Below, one piece after another: positions 14,101 to 23,663 of a stretch of DNA of 64,000 nt. Made by a program: the position numbers and the translations under genes. Below the pieces are notes generated by a model, which saw nothing but the letters and a program-made list of their open reading frames with translations, was not told the DNA's origin and did not search any database. Position 1 is the stretch's first letter; each line of letters begins with the position of its first letter. The stretch spans positions 9,474,435 to 9,538,434 of the forward strand of contig CM068546.1 of assembly GCA_035048495.1 (NCBI GenBank), given 5' to 3'. This DNA comes from Euptelea pleiosperma. Taxonomy: Eukaryota; Streptophyta; Magnoliopsida; Ranunculales; Eupteleaceae.

Positions 14101-15799
14101 TGATGTGTTTGTGTTGTGCTTTCTGGGGTCCTGTGCCCATGTTTTATTTGCTGACATTTCTGGTATCTTAAGTTATGCAACTCTCCTGAGTAATCTTACA
14201 GTGGGCCTACAGTCATCCTAAGCAACTGGGCCCTTCCATGCAAGTTCCAGATTGGTTTTTAAGTGTTTAAAACATTCTAGTCTAACTCAGATGCCCTCAA
14301 ACATTTCAAGCTCTGATTAAGGTTTCCTTCTTCTGCAGAGGTGGTTCATCAGGTCTCTCAAAATGCAAGAGAGGTGAGTTTGTGGTGGGTGTGTGCATGC
14401 ATGGTTGGCTGCAAACATTTTGTATATTATACCCGAAGCAGAAATAGAAGTTGCTTTGCAACATTCTGAATGTCTTCAAACTTAATGCAGGAAATATTAT
14501 TTTGCCCTGGTTTTCAGGATCGTTCAGATCAGTCAGGTAACAGCTTTCCTCTCCAATCTATAGTATTTTTCCTACTCAACAAGAAGTAGGGAGTAGAAAA
14601 CTGGCAAAAACAGGCATAAAACCAGACCGATCAGAAATATATTATGCTGCTAGATGAATCAGTGTTTCAAACTATGGTTCAGTAGTATTGCATGACATCT
14701 CTCTCCGTAGAATTTGAAAGCAACTAGTTGAGGCAAAAGATAACCAAATGAGGGGAGAGATGAAACAGTAGTAAATACCCCCCTCAAAAAGGAAACGGAA
14801 AAGGAAAAGGAAAAGGAAAATTTTCATTTTTCATGCTGTTTTCTGCTGCAAAATTATTGTGGGTGCTTTGTCTTCCAGTGTTGTGGCCTCTACTATCAAT
14901 CAATCAAAGTGGAAATGTACCGGTTAAGTCTTCCTTGCCATCATCTTACATGGGGAACAGGTGAGAACCATTTCAATTTTGCAGTTCTTATTATTCTGGT
15001 GTTACCCTTCACTTTCATCTTCCTTCTCTGGTTATAATAGCTTTATGATTTTTACAATTGAGGATGATGAACATGGTGGCAGCATACTCATTTCTTGAAG
15101 CAGTAACAAAAAATGAACTCTATTTTATTCCATGTTCATGACTGCCCTATGTAATGAACTATTATGTTCGACCCATGAGAATAATACACATCCCACAAGT
15201 AGGATGATAAGTGACGCATATGGCTCACTTATATGTTAAGAGTTGGACTTTGCAGTTGGTGGGTTTCCTTTCGGATGGGACAAACACAATCCTAACCATC
15301 CATTCTAAACCTTGTAGCCGAGCTATGCATTTAATCGCGGACCGTTCAACCAGAGCAACACCACTTGAATGGACCATAACCCAAGTATCATATATTGGAT
15401 TTAGTATAAACTGCTGGGAAAATACATTGAACAATTAAATGTATCATTTTGTGTTATGGCCCCCAGTCCTGAAATAGACATTTGACCAGTTCCATTAATG
15501 TGCATTTTGCGGTGGTTCTGACAAAAATGGAAAATATCATTGATATCGCTCATTATGGTGGTAATTGGTTAAGCTGCCTGTGTTGGTGCATTGGGCTGCG
15601 GCATGTATGACATGATATCAAGTATAATTCTTGTAATAGTAATTTTACATCTGGTTTCTGTGGTTGCAGTCAGGTTCCGCGTCCAATAATTGGGGTTCCG
15701 CAGTCTGCAGGATTCACCATTGCATCCTTGAATCCTGATATCCTAGACAGACCATTGATGGCGATCTCCTCACCCTTCCAGCAGGGTCATTTCAAGTGA
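5112..15799 (+). CDS. MHK: MHK-like serine/threonine protein kinase (MAK/RCK, CDKF-4 type), 5' end outside window
   Basis: Fifteen exons join in frame into 407 residues: 5112-5180, 5332-5421, 7292-7430, 7555-7657, 7789-7841, 9818-9884, 12600-12708, 12784-12849, 12971-13039, 13115-13175, 13279-13383, 14339-14373, 14491-14536, 14879-14960, 15670-15799. All introns are GT-AG and every phase fits. Visible kinase parts: VAIK lysine (first exon), NLREVK glutamate, HRDLKP catalytic loop (third exon), DFG and the TDY activation-loop motif (fourth exon), APE (fifth exon) and the RPTA region in exon 12971-13039. The tail ends in [11 protein letters not shown]. These match Arabidopsis MHK and rice CDKF-4, kinases of the MAK/RCK group, from recalled family knowledge. 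The glycine-rich loop exon, about 30 residues, is missing and must lie upstream of the window. The gene looks intact in what is seen. Large introns (1.9, 2.0 and 2.7 kb) carry repeat debris. Confidence 0.93.
5870..6112. repeat. MITE-like foldback sequence in kinase intron
   Basis: The right end carries TTTTAATACCTTGG and the left end GGTTTTAAGTTTCG, with internal palindromes around AAGTTGACTTG (near 5910 and 6031). This looks like a small inverted-repeat transposon of a type common in plants. No target duplication was found, so the limits are approximate. Confidence 0.4.
6267..6412. repeat. About 30-bp tandem palindromic repeat
   Basis: About five or six imperfect units share the core TTTACTATTTATAGTAAA, itself nearly self-complementary, separated by short C-rich spacers. 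It lies in the intron between exons 5332-5421 and 7292-7430. Confidence 0.75.
6413..7291. other. Intron sequence, possible LTR debris
   Basis: No gene seen. A stretch from 6163 to 6840 starts TGTTC and ends GAACA and could be an old solo LTR holding the tandem repeat, but the flanks do not give a matching target duplication. Confidence 0.3.
7842..9817. other. Kinase intron with possible LINE debris
   Basis: Mostly unrecognised. Around 8690-8800 the plus strand reads [18 protein letters not shown] with stops soon after, resembling the zinc-binding region that follows LINE reverse transcriptase. Too degraded for a firm call. Confidence 0.3.
9885..12599. other. Largest visible kinase intron, repeat debris
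   Basis: This 2.7-kb intron holds a GC-rich segment at 10650-10800 with GGGTTGGGGTTCAACCCGAG, like MITE ends seen in many plants, a (GC)n(GT)n run at 10891-10913, and at 11585-11790 a sequence with AAGGCGT near one end and ACGCCTTTTAAAA near the other, a likely old inverted-repeat element. No coding region was seen. Confidence 0.4.
10891..10913. repeat. (GC)n(GT)n microsatellite
   Basis: Alternating purine-pyrimidine run of about 23 bp, GC repeats passing into GT repeats, inside a kinase intron. Confidence 0.9.
13384..14338. other. Kinase intron, nothing recognised
   Basis: Intron with a clear GT donor at 13384 and AG acceptor ending at 14338. No transposon ends or ORFs of note. Confidence 0.5.
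14961..15669. other. Last kinase intron, nothing recognised
   Basis: A 709-bp GT-AG intron. The open frames around 15211-15438 on both strands have no family features. Confidence 0.5.
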
Positions 15800-15873
15800 T
15801 TGTTGTACAGTTATTGGGGGCTGAAATTCTTTCAAATTCACATATTATTTCCGTATTACCTGTTGAATGATCT

Positions 15874-15879
15874 AATAAA
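15874..15879 (+). terminator. Probable poly(A) signal of the kinase gene
   Basis: AATAAA lies 75 bp after the kinase stop codon, a normal spacing for a plant 3' UTR. The cleavage site is not identified. Confidence 0.5.
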
Positions 15880-16198
15880 GAGGAGGGTATGTAGAGATTA
15901 TCTGTAAAGCTCAAAGCGAGTGTTTCTCGAGGCAGTATTTCATACTGATATATGGTTTTTACTTTGTTGCATCTCCAACGCATGCTGTACTTTTTCTAAG
16001 AAAACAGATTGTTTTCAAAAGTTGATGGTTGGATGCAATGCGTTACTACCACAATATCAGAGTCTCTCTCCCTCTGTTGGGGTGGAGGTTCATCCATTGA
16101 GGACTGTTATGGGGTTATTCTTGGACTGTTTGCAGAGACGGAATTTAAATAAAATCTTGCTAGGGTTTATATATGGACATCCAAAAAGTTTTCTTTAG

Positions 16199-16512
16199 CA
16201 AGGTTTAAAACGGGCCGTTAGAATGGACTGGAAGCATTACCGTTTTTCCGTTGTAGTGGATTGTAACGCACGGGCCAAAATGAAAGGAAAAAAAACAGTG
16301 CTATAATTCAAAATTTGAATATCAAATTAACAAAATTTATTACAGAAAAAATAATGGGTGCTTTTTTAACAATTATTTTTCAAAAAATAATGGTTGTTAT
16401 TTTCGTTACAACGGCTGTTATTTTCAGAAAATGGCCATTAATTTTCTGGGTGTTAAAATGGTATGTAACGGGTGGGGTATGAATCTGTTATAACAGCCAT
16501 TATTTTCGTAAC
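16199..16512 (+). mobile_element. Truncated hAT-type MITE
   Basis: Starts CAAGGTTTAAAACGG and runs through the same TAACGG/CCGTTA-rich interior as the complete copy at 34101-34470. It stops before the right terminal repeat, where sequence of another kind begins. Confidence 0.65.
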
Positions 16513-16960
16513 AGGAACTCGTCTTGATTATCCCAATTTTGGGACTAACTATTTTAGAACTGGACTCGGAAAGACCTGGAACTGAAGTATACAATAGGTT
16601 CTGGTTCTTACTAGTTACTTCACTATTACCTGGACCTAAACTGATTGAAACAGATAGTGCTAAAGATACAGCACACGGGGTACCCAATACCTGTGGGGAA
16701 CTGAATATTTTTTATCGGTTATAGGACCACTTGTTTTGGTTTCGTTAGCAGAATTGAGAAAAACCTGAACCGTCATACATACAAGGTTCCGGTTCCGGTT
16801 CTGGTCACATTAGTGTCCGAACTTGAAAGCGCCGTTTGACACACTTGTTCTGGTTCTGGTTCTGGTTCTGGTCATATTATCGGTTCTAGGACCATTTATG
16901 CGATGAGTGGATTTTTTTTTTGTTCCAGTCATTCTAGCGGCCCTTCGTATCCCTATGTAG
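16513..16960. repeat. GGTTCTGGTTCC-rich repeat
   Basis: Contains repeated GGTTCC and GGTTCT hexamers, including a tight run near 16848-16875. A similar sequence occurs at 27780-27900 on the other strand. Probably a dispersed repeat, of unknown class. Confidence 0.5.
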
Positions 16961-17039
16961 CGCATGTTTTTGGGCCCAGTGGCCACACAGATGTTTAGCC
17001 CACCCATTGGTTATCTGCAGCAATTATATTTTAGCACTT

Positions 17040-17200
17040 TCTAAGAGTTATTTTAGCCAGCCAATTCAATCATGTTTTTTGGGTTATATCCAACGGTTAG
17101 AAATCATCAATCGAGCAGATTTTTGGTGTGTATATCCACTAAGGGGTGGACTAAACATCCAAACGGTCAATGGAAAAGAAAAATGTTTTAGGTAGGGCCA
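17040..17200. repeat. Diverged copy of the foldback MITE family
   Basis: Shows the family's right-arm landmarks: a core with ATTTTTGGTGTGTA, then GGGGTGGACTAAACATCCAAACGGTCA. The left arm is not recognisable. Confidence 0.4.
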
Positions 17201-17363
17201 CTGATCGACTGGAGCAAAAAAAATTTCATTTTTTACAAAAATACAAATTATGAAATAACATTCTAAGATTTAGAAAGTTGCTTTCCATGGGATTAATCCC
17301 TTCTTCCCCTCTTAAACAGCCTCAATAAATTCACCTATAAACCATAAATAAACTAAATAATTT

Positions 17364-17450
17364 TGGACGGTCCAGATTGATGGATATGTGTGCTGATTGA
17401 TGCATTTGACATACTTCGATCATCCAAACAAACAAGATTGATGTATAAGA

Positions 17451-17485
<35 letters not shown>

Positions 17486-17606
17486 CAAGCATCCTCCTTG
17501 TAGTTATTCCATAAGTCCGAAACCATAGTTCGAATAATCTCCAAGGAACCTTCGAAAATCTATGGAAAATTAATCCTTAGCAAACCCATCAAATCGATTT
17601 GTTCTC
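17364..17606 (-). pseudogene. Broken tandem copy of the 3' end of the small membrane-protein gene
   Basis: Both the 3' flank (GATTGATGGATATG... and a 25-bp poly(A) run at 17458-17482) and the coding 3' end match the intact gene next door. On the reverse strand the last 24 codons are open and end DLWNNYKEDA, against DLWNNYKQAIGYVRENA in the intact gene, so a short stretch near the end has been lost. Further upstream, FDGFAKD matches LDGLAKD but is followed by a stop. Only this C-terminal part is present. Confidence 0.85.
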
Positions 17607-17732
17607 GCACGATTGGACGGTTCAGATTGATGGATATGTATGCTGATTGATGCATTTGACATACTTTGATCATCCAAACAAACAAGATTGAAGTATAAGA
17701 AAATTAAATAAAAAAAAAAAAAAAAAAAAAAA

Positions 17733-18182
17733 TCAAGCATTTTCCCTAACATATCCTATAGCCTGCTTGTAGTTATTCCATAAATCCACAACCATAGTCC
17801 AAATCATATCCAACAAACCTTCAAATATTTCAGGGAAATCCTTAGCCAACCCATCAAGTGCATCTTTCATCTTCCCTATAAGTTCAACAATGGCAGTACT
17901 AGTCGATCCGATAGTCCCCGACACGGCTTTTCGAAGAAGATCAAAACCAGTCGAGACGAGAGACGCGATCGCCTCCATTAAAAGCTCCCAAAAATACTCG
18001 AAAAACGTCTTGATGAGACCTGTTACAAGCTCTAGCACGTTGTTGATGGCTAGGCTTGGTACCTTAAGTGCCTGGATCAGTAGCACAAGAAGATAAGCTA
18101 CCCCATTAAAGATCAAGCAAGACACCATGTTTGTTAATGAACTCAAGGTCAAGAACAAGATTTTTAGAACAAAAACTGCCAT
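17733..18182 (-). CDS. Small plant-specific membrane-associated protein, 149 aa
   Basis: A single-exon ORF of 149 codons. The first 45 or so residues are hydrophobic (MAVFVLKILFLTLSSL, then AYLLVLLIQAL), like a signal anchor or one to two membrane spans. The rest is amphipathic with a conserved-looking end (EIFEGLLDMIWTMVVDLWNNYKQAIGYV). I recall uncharacterised plant proteins with this layout but no known function. The ATG at 18182 is preceded at about 45 bp by a TATAATAA element (reverse strand, about 18224-18232), which would give a very short leader. The start and promoter region is duplicated just upstream, and a broken copy of the 3' end lies downstream, so the locus has had repeated local duplications. 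Confidence 0.75.
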   Translation of the reverse strand: MAVFVLKILFLTLSSLTNMVSCLIFNGVAYLLVLLIQALKVPSLAINNVLELVTGLIKTFFEYFWELLMEAIASLVSTGFDLLRKAVSGTIGSTSTAIVELIGKMKDALDGLAKDFPEIFEGLLDMIWTMVVDLWNNYKQAIGYVRENA

Positions 18183-18375
18183 TTTTTCTGAAACTTGGGA
18201 AGGAAGGAGGAAGAGTTGTTCTTATTATAGAGGACTTAGAATCTTCAAACCGTGTGAGTTTCAAGTCCTCTATAATAAGAACAAAAACTGCCTTTTTCTG
18301 AAACTTGGGAAGGAAGGAGGAAGAGTTGTTCTTATTATAGAGGACTTAGAATCTTCAAACCGTGTGAGTTTCAAG
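18167..18375. repeat. Tandem duplication of promoter and start region with embedded hairpin
   Basis: 18167-18265 and 18279-18375 are near-identical direct copies, offset 110 bp. They cover the first codons and the TATA region of the membrane-protein gene. In the upstream copy two bases of the start codon are lost (gccat becomes gcc before the T run). Between the arms, 18218-18237 and 18263-18282 are a perfect 20-bp inverted repeat with a 25-nt loop. Confidence 0.9.
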
Positions 18376-18493
18376 CTTAGTTTATTTAGTTAAACCGTTT
18401 TTTTAAAGTTCATTAATCTATTCTATATCTGTTTAGTATTATAAGGGAGTAGATGATGACTTCAAATCACCAATAAATAATCTATTCGACGGT

Positions 18494-18853
18494 AATATGA
18501 GCCATGTGGCAACTTTTTAGAGGACACTGACTGTATGGATGTTTGACAAATCCCTAAATTGACCTACAAACCAAAAATCAGCTTGATTAGTGATTTCAAA
18601 CCTTTGGATCTTTGTACCCCAAATAATGGTCAATAATGCTCAAATTCCTACGGTTAAAATCAACACATGGAAATGACCCCAATCCAATGCTTGGAAATCA
18701 CTAATCAGGTTGATTTTTTGGTTTGTATGTCCACCTAGGTATTGGCAAAACATCTGTACGTACGGTCAGTGTCCTCTAAGAATGAGCCACATGGCTCATA
18801 TTATGGATGGTCAGCGGCTTCCATGACCGTCGATGGTGATGGAAGTTTTACTC
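18494..18853. mobile_element. Foldback MITE (9-bp-TSD family)
   Basis: Long inverted arms: ATATGAGCCATGTGGC on the left and GCCACATGGCTCATAT on the right, then AACATCCAT-type motifs and the core CAAACCAAAAATCAGC. The right end reaches the usual GTTTTACTC terminus; the left terminus is shortened. Confidence 0.8.
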
Positions 18854-19127
18854 TAAATTAAACATCTCTTTCAAGTGTCTCATTACACCTTAATCGAGGA
18901 CTAGGTTGTTGGGATTAGTAAACCCAAATAATTCATCATCATCATCATCATCATAAGCTTTATAGTAATGATGTGGAGTTGGCCGCACGAATATTACACC
19001 GGGATGGCAAATGTTTTACATTGGCTGCCAACCATGATGTAACCGGCCATGTGGGGTTGGAACTGGCAAAGGAATATTGGCAAAGTTGGTAAGATGAACT
19101 CATTATGGGTGTGTATGGACATTTACT

Positions 19128-19489
19128 AGCAAAACTTGCATGACGGCCGGCGGTCATATAAGCCTTGACTGCCCACAATATGAGCTACATGGCTCATTTT
19201 TTGAATCGGATGGATGTTTGGCCAATCCCTAGGTAGACCTACAAACCAAAAATCAGTCTGATTAGTGATTTTAAGCCTTTCGATCATATACCCCAAATAA
19301 TGCTCAAATTCCCACGATATAAAAACGCCTCTAATCCAACTAGAAATCAATAATCAGGTTAATTTTTGGTTTGTAGGTCCCCTTAGGGATTGCTCAAATA
19401 TCCATTCGGTCAGTGTCCTCTAAAAGTGCGCCACATGGCTCGTATTGTGACCGATGGTCACTGATCGCAGGTCATGCAAGTTTTACTCT
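19128..19489. mobile_element. Foldback MITE, full length
   Basis: Ends AGCAAAACTTGCATGAC and GTCATGCAAGTTTTACTCT are inverted copies. Flanking 9-mers ACATTTACT (19119-19127) and ACATTTGCT (19490-19498) differ at one base and look like a target duplication. Length 362 bp, no coding capacity. Confidence 0.85.
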
Positions 19490-19739
19490 ACATTTGCTAG
19501 CAAATCACACCAATGGGGTGATTCAAAACCTGAAATTTGAATGTCAGTGACATCAAACTATGACCCTTGAAATCATAGACATGGATATTTATCATAACCA
19601 GTGGCATGGAAGTCTTCTGCCATCTGTACTCCAATCCAGGGAGTTGGGTAGTTATCTGATACCACGCTTCCTTATCTGCCACGTACTCCATATTAAGACG
19701 CGGGGTGCCCCATTTTCTAAGTTAAAAACTAAAAATAAT

Positions 19740-20660
19740 ATTAATAACTGAAAATGCCATTATTTTTATTTACATGTTTTAGGGGCATTTTTGGAAAAAA
19801 AGTGGCAAAATTGGAAAGTTTCATCTTCAAGAGCAGTTTTTAAAATTGGGTAATTTTAGTGCACCCCACAAAATATGAGGGCACCCGACCTGCTGAGAGC
19901 ACTCCACTTAGATTTCAAACTCTGTAAGGGCAACCTCCCCCTGTTTCAGCACAAGAGAGTAACGAGTAAAACTTCTGTCGCAACGGGTTTAACCGAAGCC
20001 AGTCACAACCCACAATAGGAGCCATGTGGCACACTCGGTGGACCTGCAAACCAATAATCAGCTTGATTTGTGATTTACAACCTTTGGATCTTTGCACCCA
20101 AATAACGCTCAGATTCCCATGGTTAAAATCAACCCATGAAAATGACTTCAATCCAACACTTTGAATTTACTGATCAGGATGATTTTTGGTTTGTAGGTCT
20201 ACCGAGGGACTGGCCAAACATCCATACAGTCAGCATCCACTAAGAGTGTGCCACGTGACTCCTATTTTGGCTTGTGATTGGATTTGGTCACAAGACTCAC
20301 AACCCGTTGTGACAAGTTTTGCTCCAAACGAGTAAAACTTCTGCAGAGAAAACAGTTGATAAGAGGGTGGGTAAATTTTGTTCAAAAGGGCATTTTTGTA
20401 ATATTAATATGGTAAAAAAACTAAGGGTTTTGGGTGCCCTCACATTTTGTGGGGTGCAACTAAAATTTAGCAACTCAAAGGGTAATTTTGGAAGATTTGG
20501 CATTTGTAAAATTTAAAGGGACAAATTTGAAAAATGTAAAAACGCAATAGACAGTTGTAGAAACATTGTAATGATTATACAAATAAAAAGATATAAAGGC
20601 GACCTCCAGCACCATAGAAATTAATAGAAGTGCAAGGGTATTTTGGAAAAGAAGTGACAA
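19740..20660. repeat. Larger repeat split by a foldback MITE
   Basis: GTGCACCCCACAAAATATGAG near 19859 and its inverted counterpart near 20429 (CTCACATTTTGTGGGGTGCA) flank the MITE copy at 19964-20324. Outer sequences also share direct similarity (GGCATTTTTGGAAAA, GGTATTTTGGAAAAG). Type unknown; probably an older foldback sequence into which the MITE inserted. Confidence 0.45.
19964..20324. mobile_element. Foldback MITE
   Basis: Left end GAGTAAAACTTCTGTCGCAACGGG, right end matching CCCGTTGTGACAAGTTTTGCTC. The arms hold the family's GAGCCATGTGGCAC motif and the CAAACCAATAATCAGC core, with a deletion of the ATCCATACGG section on the left arm. Confidence 0.75.
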
Positions 20661-20796
20661 AAATATCGGTCATCACACGTGACGCGGTTGTCACACACAT
20701 GGCCTTGCTTTTGGTAAATTTTGAATTTGTCAAAGCTCAAGTCCAATCTAATTCAATTAAAATTCATGCCCGAAACCTCCAAGGGCCCCGCCCATT

Positions 20797-21005
20797 GGAC
20801 AAATCTAGTATGCAACCATTTTCATACTTTAAAGTATGCAAACATTGTCAGTATTGTTGGATGTCCCTTGAAAAATGTGTTATTTCAATGTTTTCAAAAA
20901 GAAATATTTTATAAATTAAAAACACGTTTTTCAATGAGCATTCAATGGTGGATACAATGTTTGCATACTCTTAAGTATGAAAATGGTTGCATTCTAGATT
21001 TGTCC
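20797..21005. mobile_element. 209-bp Mutator-type MITE, separate family
   Basis: Terminal inverted repeats of about 50 bp begin GGACAAATCTAG and contain a TATGCAACCATTTTCATACTT section mirrored at the far end. Flanking 9-mers CCGCCCATT (20788-20796) and CCGCCCGTT (21006-21014) differ at one base, as expected for a Mutator-like insertion. Non-coding. Confidence 0.85.
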
Positions 21006-21132
21006 CCGCCCGTTTACACCCCTAGTTATTCAATTTATGTGCTTGAAAGTACTGAGATAAATTAGTGAAAAAAATTAGCAAAGACAAAATCAATAATGAA
21101 GAAATTTAGGAATAACCCCAATAAAAGGTTTC

Positions 21133-21465
21133 ATAAGTGCTTGTTTGATTGCCAATTTTCCCATGGGAAAATCGCATTTTCTCTGAAAAACATAATTTTC
21201 CCTTGTTCCATAGCCATTTTCAAATTTGAAACATTTTCCCGATAAAATGAGATTTTCCCATTCAGGCCTGGAATTCATTGCCGTTCCCCATAGGTGAGAA
21301 TTAGTTTCCATGAAAATCCATCCTTGTTTTCTCACATAATTCAAAACTACATATTTTCTCGGCATATTTTCTTAGTTGTAATCAAACAGCCTTATCAGGT
21401 ATATTTTCCCGAGAAATTTTTTCGTGAAAAAAGAAATTTTTTTGTGTCAATCAAACACACCCTAA
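21133..21465. repeat. Probable hAT-like MITE
   Basis: One end reads GTGCTTGTTTGATTGCC and the other CAATCAAACACACCC, the arrangement of common plant hAT-like MITEs. The interior is rich in TTTTCCC/GGGAAAA. No clear target duplication. Confidence 0.45.
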
Positions 21466-21765
21466 GAGACGATTGAGATGATTTGACCATCTACTACAAA
21501 GATCAAGAGTGGCACAAGTAAAAATAAATACCTTGGTGCAAATTAAAGTTTCAAAAAGGAAGAAAGGCCGGAATGACGTGGATTGAAGTAGTAAGAAAAG
21601 AGCAGAATACATAATTTGATAGAAGATCTAACTCTAAATAAATTTGAATGGCAAAATAAAATTTCACGTTGTCGACTCCCAAAATTTGTGAGAAGGCATA
21701 GATGACGAAGATGTAATCGTTTTAGTAGGTGAGGAGATATGTTTGTTGAGACAGTACATCCATGT

Positions 21766-22405
21766 GAGTGAAACTTACGTGGCCGCAGACGGTCATATAA
21801 GGTCTAACCGCCCACAATAAGAATTGAGTGGCACTTTTTTAGAGATAACTGATGTTTGGCCAATCCGTAAGTGTGTCGTGATATTTACCAAGCCTCAAGC
21901 CGCTATTTCTCTTGAAAAGATATCTTGTTAGGAGAAGGCAAACTTTAGCCTTTATACCACGATCGACATCACACCCTGCAGGCCCTACGATTGGGTCCCG
22001 TGACTTTTTGGCTCTAACGGCCATCGACCTCGCACTCGCTGGCCTATTCTGCGATTCGATCCCGTGAGCCTTTGGCACTAATGACGATCGACCTTGCACC
22101 CACAGACCCCTACCGCGGCCTTAAGGAGCGGCATTATTGACCCCCAATAAGGTGGTCCTACAAACCAAAAATCAGTCTGAATAGTGATTTCAAACCTTAC
22201 GACTTGTACCCCAAATAATGCTCAAATTCCCATGGTTAAAATCAACCAATGAAAATGACTAATCCAACACTTAGAAATCATTAATCAGTTTGATTTTTGG
22301 TTTGTAGGTCCACCTAGGGATTGGTCAAACATCCATACGGTCAGTGTCCTCTAAAAATGTGCCACATGGCTCATATTGTGACTGCCGGTCATACAAGTTT
22401 TAATC
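21766..22405. mobile_element. Foldback MITE with perfect 9-bp target duplication, interrupted
   Basis: Starts GAGTGAAACTTACG and ends CAAGTTTTAATC. It is flanked on both sides by CATCCATGT (21757-21765 and 22406-22414), an exact 9-bp duplication that fixes the family's termini and points to the Mutator superfamily. The copy is 640 bp only because a 275-bp LTR-like sequence sits in its left arm. Confidence 0.9.
21872..22146. mobile_element. Small solo LTR-like insertion
   Basis: Starts TGTGTC and ends CCCCCA (TG...CA), with 5-bp flanks GTAAG (21867-21871) and ATAAG (22147-22151), one mismatch. Removing it restores the MITE arm. It contains about three diverged units of roughly 60 bp built on GATCGACcTcGCACcC. 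No matching internal domain is seen. Confidence 0.6.
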
Positions 22406-22414
22406 CATCCATGT

Positions 22415-23619
22415 TTATTCACCATAAGATGGTGTACACGAAGAGTTAACAAAAAATTGCTGTTTTGGCAAGACAACATCGTTTTGGTCAATCAGGAATC
22501 GCTCCCCATAAATGGGGTGAAGCCTACATGATTTAAAAAGGGAAAAGGTTACTTTGGGTCCCACCCCATATATAGGTAGTAATTTTGATTGGCCAAATTT
22601 GATGTTTGCTGTTTAGCCAATACATCAAATTTTCGCGCTTCATAATTTGGTATGATAGCCAAATGTTATGTTGTAGCCAGTTTATTTTAGTACTTGTTTG
22701 GTGGGCTAAGGATACCAAATCTTAAGTGGGCCTAAGTCAAAAGACTTTCATCGACATTTTATTCTTGTTAGGGGCCCACATTGTTTTATAATTTTTTTGA
22801 GAAGTGTGGCTGTCAACTCGCAGAGGATGTCCTTCTAAGGTCCAGACCGTTGGATGGTCTTCGTGGGGCCTTTAGGTGGGCCCATATAGAACATTTTAAA
22901 AATTTAGATTTTTTGCAAGGAAAATGCTACCCCACCGTAGACTCCAAAAAAAAGTAATGGTTGAGGCTATTGACCATTGCAACCGAGAGATCCACAAGCC
23001 AAAGGGTAATATAGTCATTTTGCTTGTTAATAAAGTTGTTGTCTGTGGCCAGTTGATCTCTTTAATCCAGCGTCTGTAAAACGGCAGAACTTTTTGTGTG
23101 GTCCAGCGGTAGCACGATCCGCAGGTTCACGGCCTCATAATTTGACTAATAAATTCACTTCTGTCATCGTCCATGGATTTCACGAAATCAAATGGTGGTT
23201 TTGCCTCAAAAAGTGAATGTCACCTTATCATAAAACCGTGAATGTGTGAGTCAGAACTCTTGTTGACTTGGTCAATGTTTTGCTTTGTTTCGTTTCGGTT
23301 CGTTTTGGCGATCCAAATAAAAAACACCTAAAAAAAATATGATTTCATGATTTTGAGAATATTTCGAGATGTATCAAAATATTTCTTAATGTTCGGAAAT
23401 TTCTTTATTTTGTCATTTTATAATTTTTCGTGAAAATTTTGTTTCATTTTGCTTCGGAGTTTATCTCGTTTTTTCACTTGACCGAGACATTTATCCGAAA
23501 CAAAATTTTAAACCTTATGTATACGTTTGGTGGTTAAGAGTATCGCAATGCCAATGGATTATGTTATTTATGTGCTTGGTTGTCCTTCTATTGGAGTCCA
23601 ATTTTGGTCACTTGCTTTA
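22415..23619. other. No gene seen
   Basis: Intergenic sequence of AT-rich and GGCCCA-bearing stretches. No convincing ORF, transposon terminus or RNA gene. Confidence 0.5.
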
Positions 23620-23663
23620 GAGTAGAACTTTGCTGACCTATGCCGGTCAGCAAAGTTGCTGAT

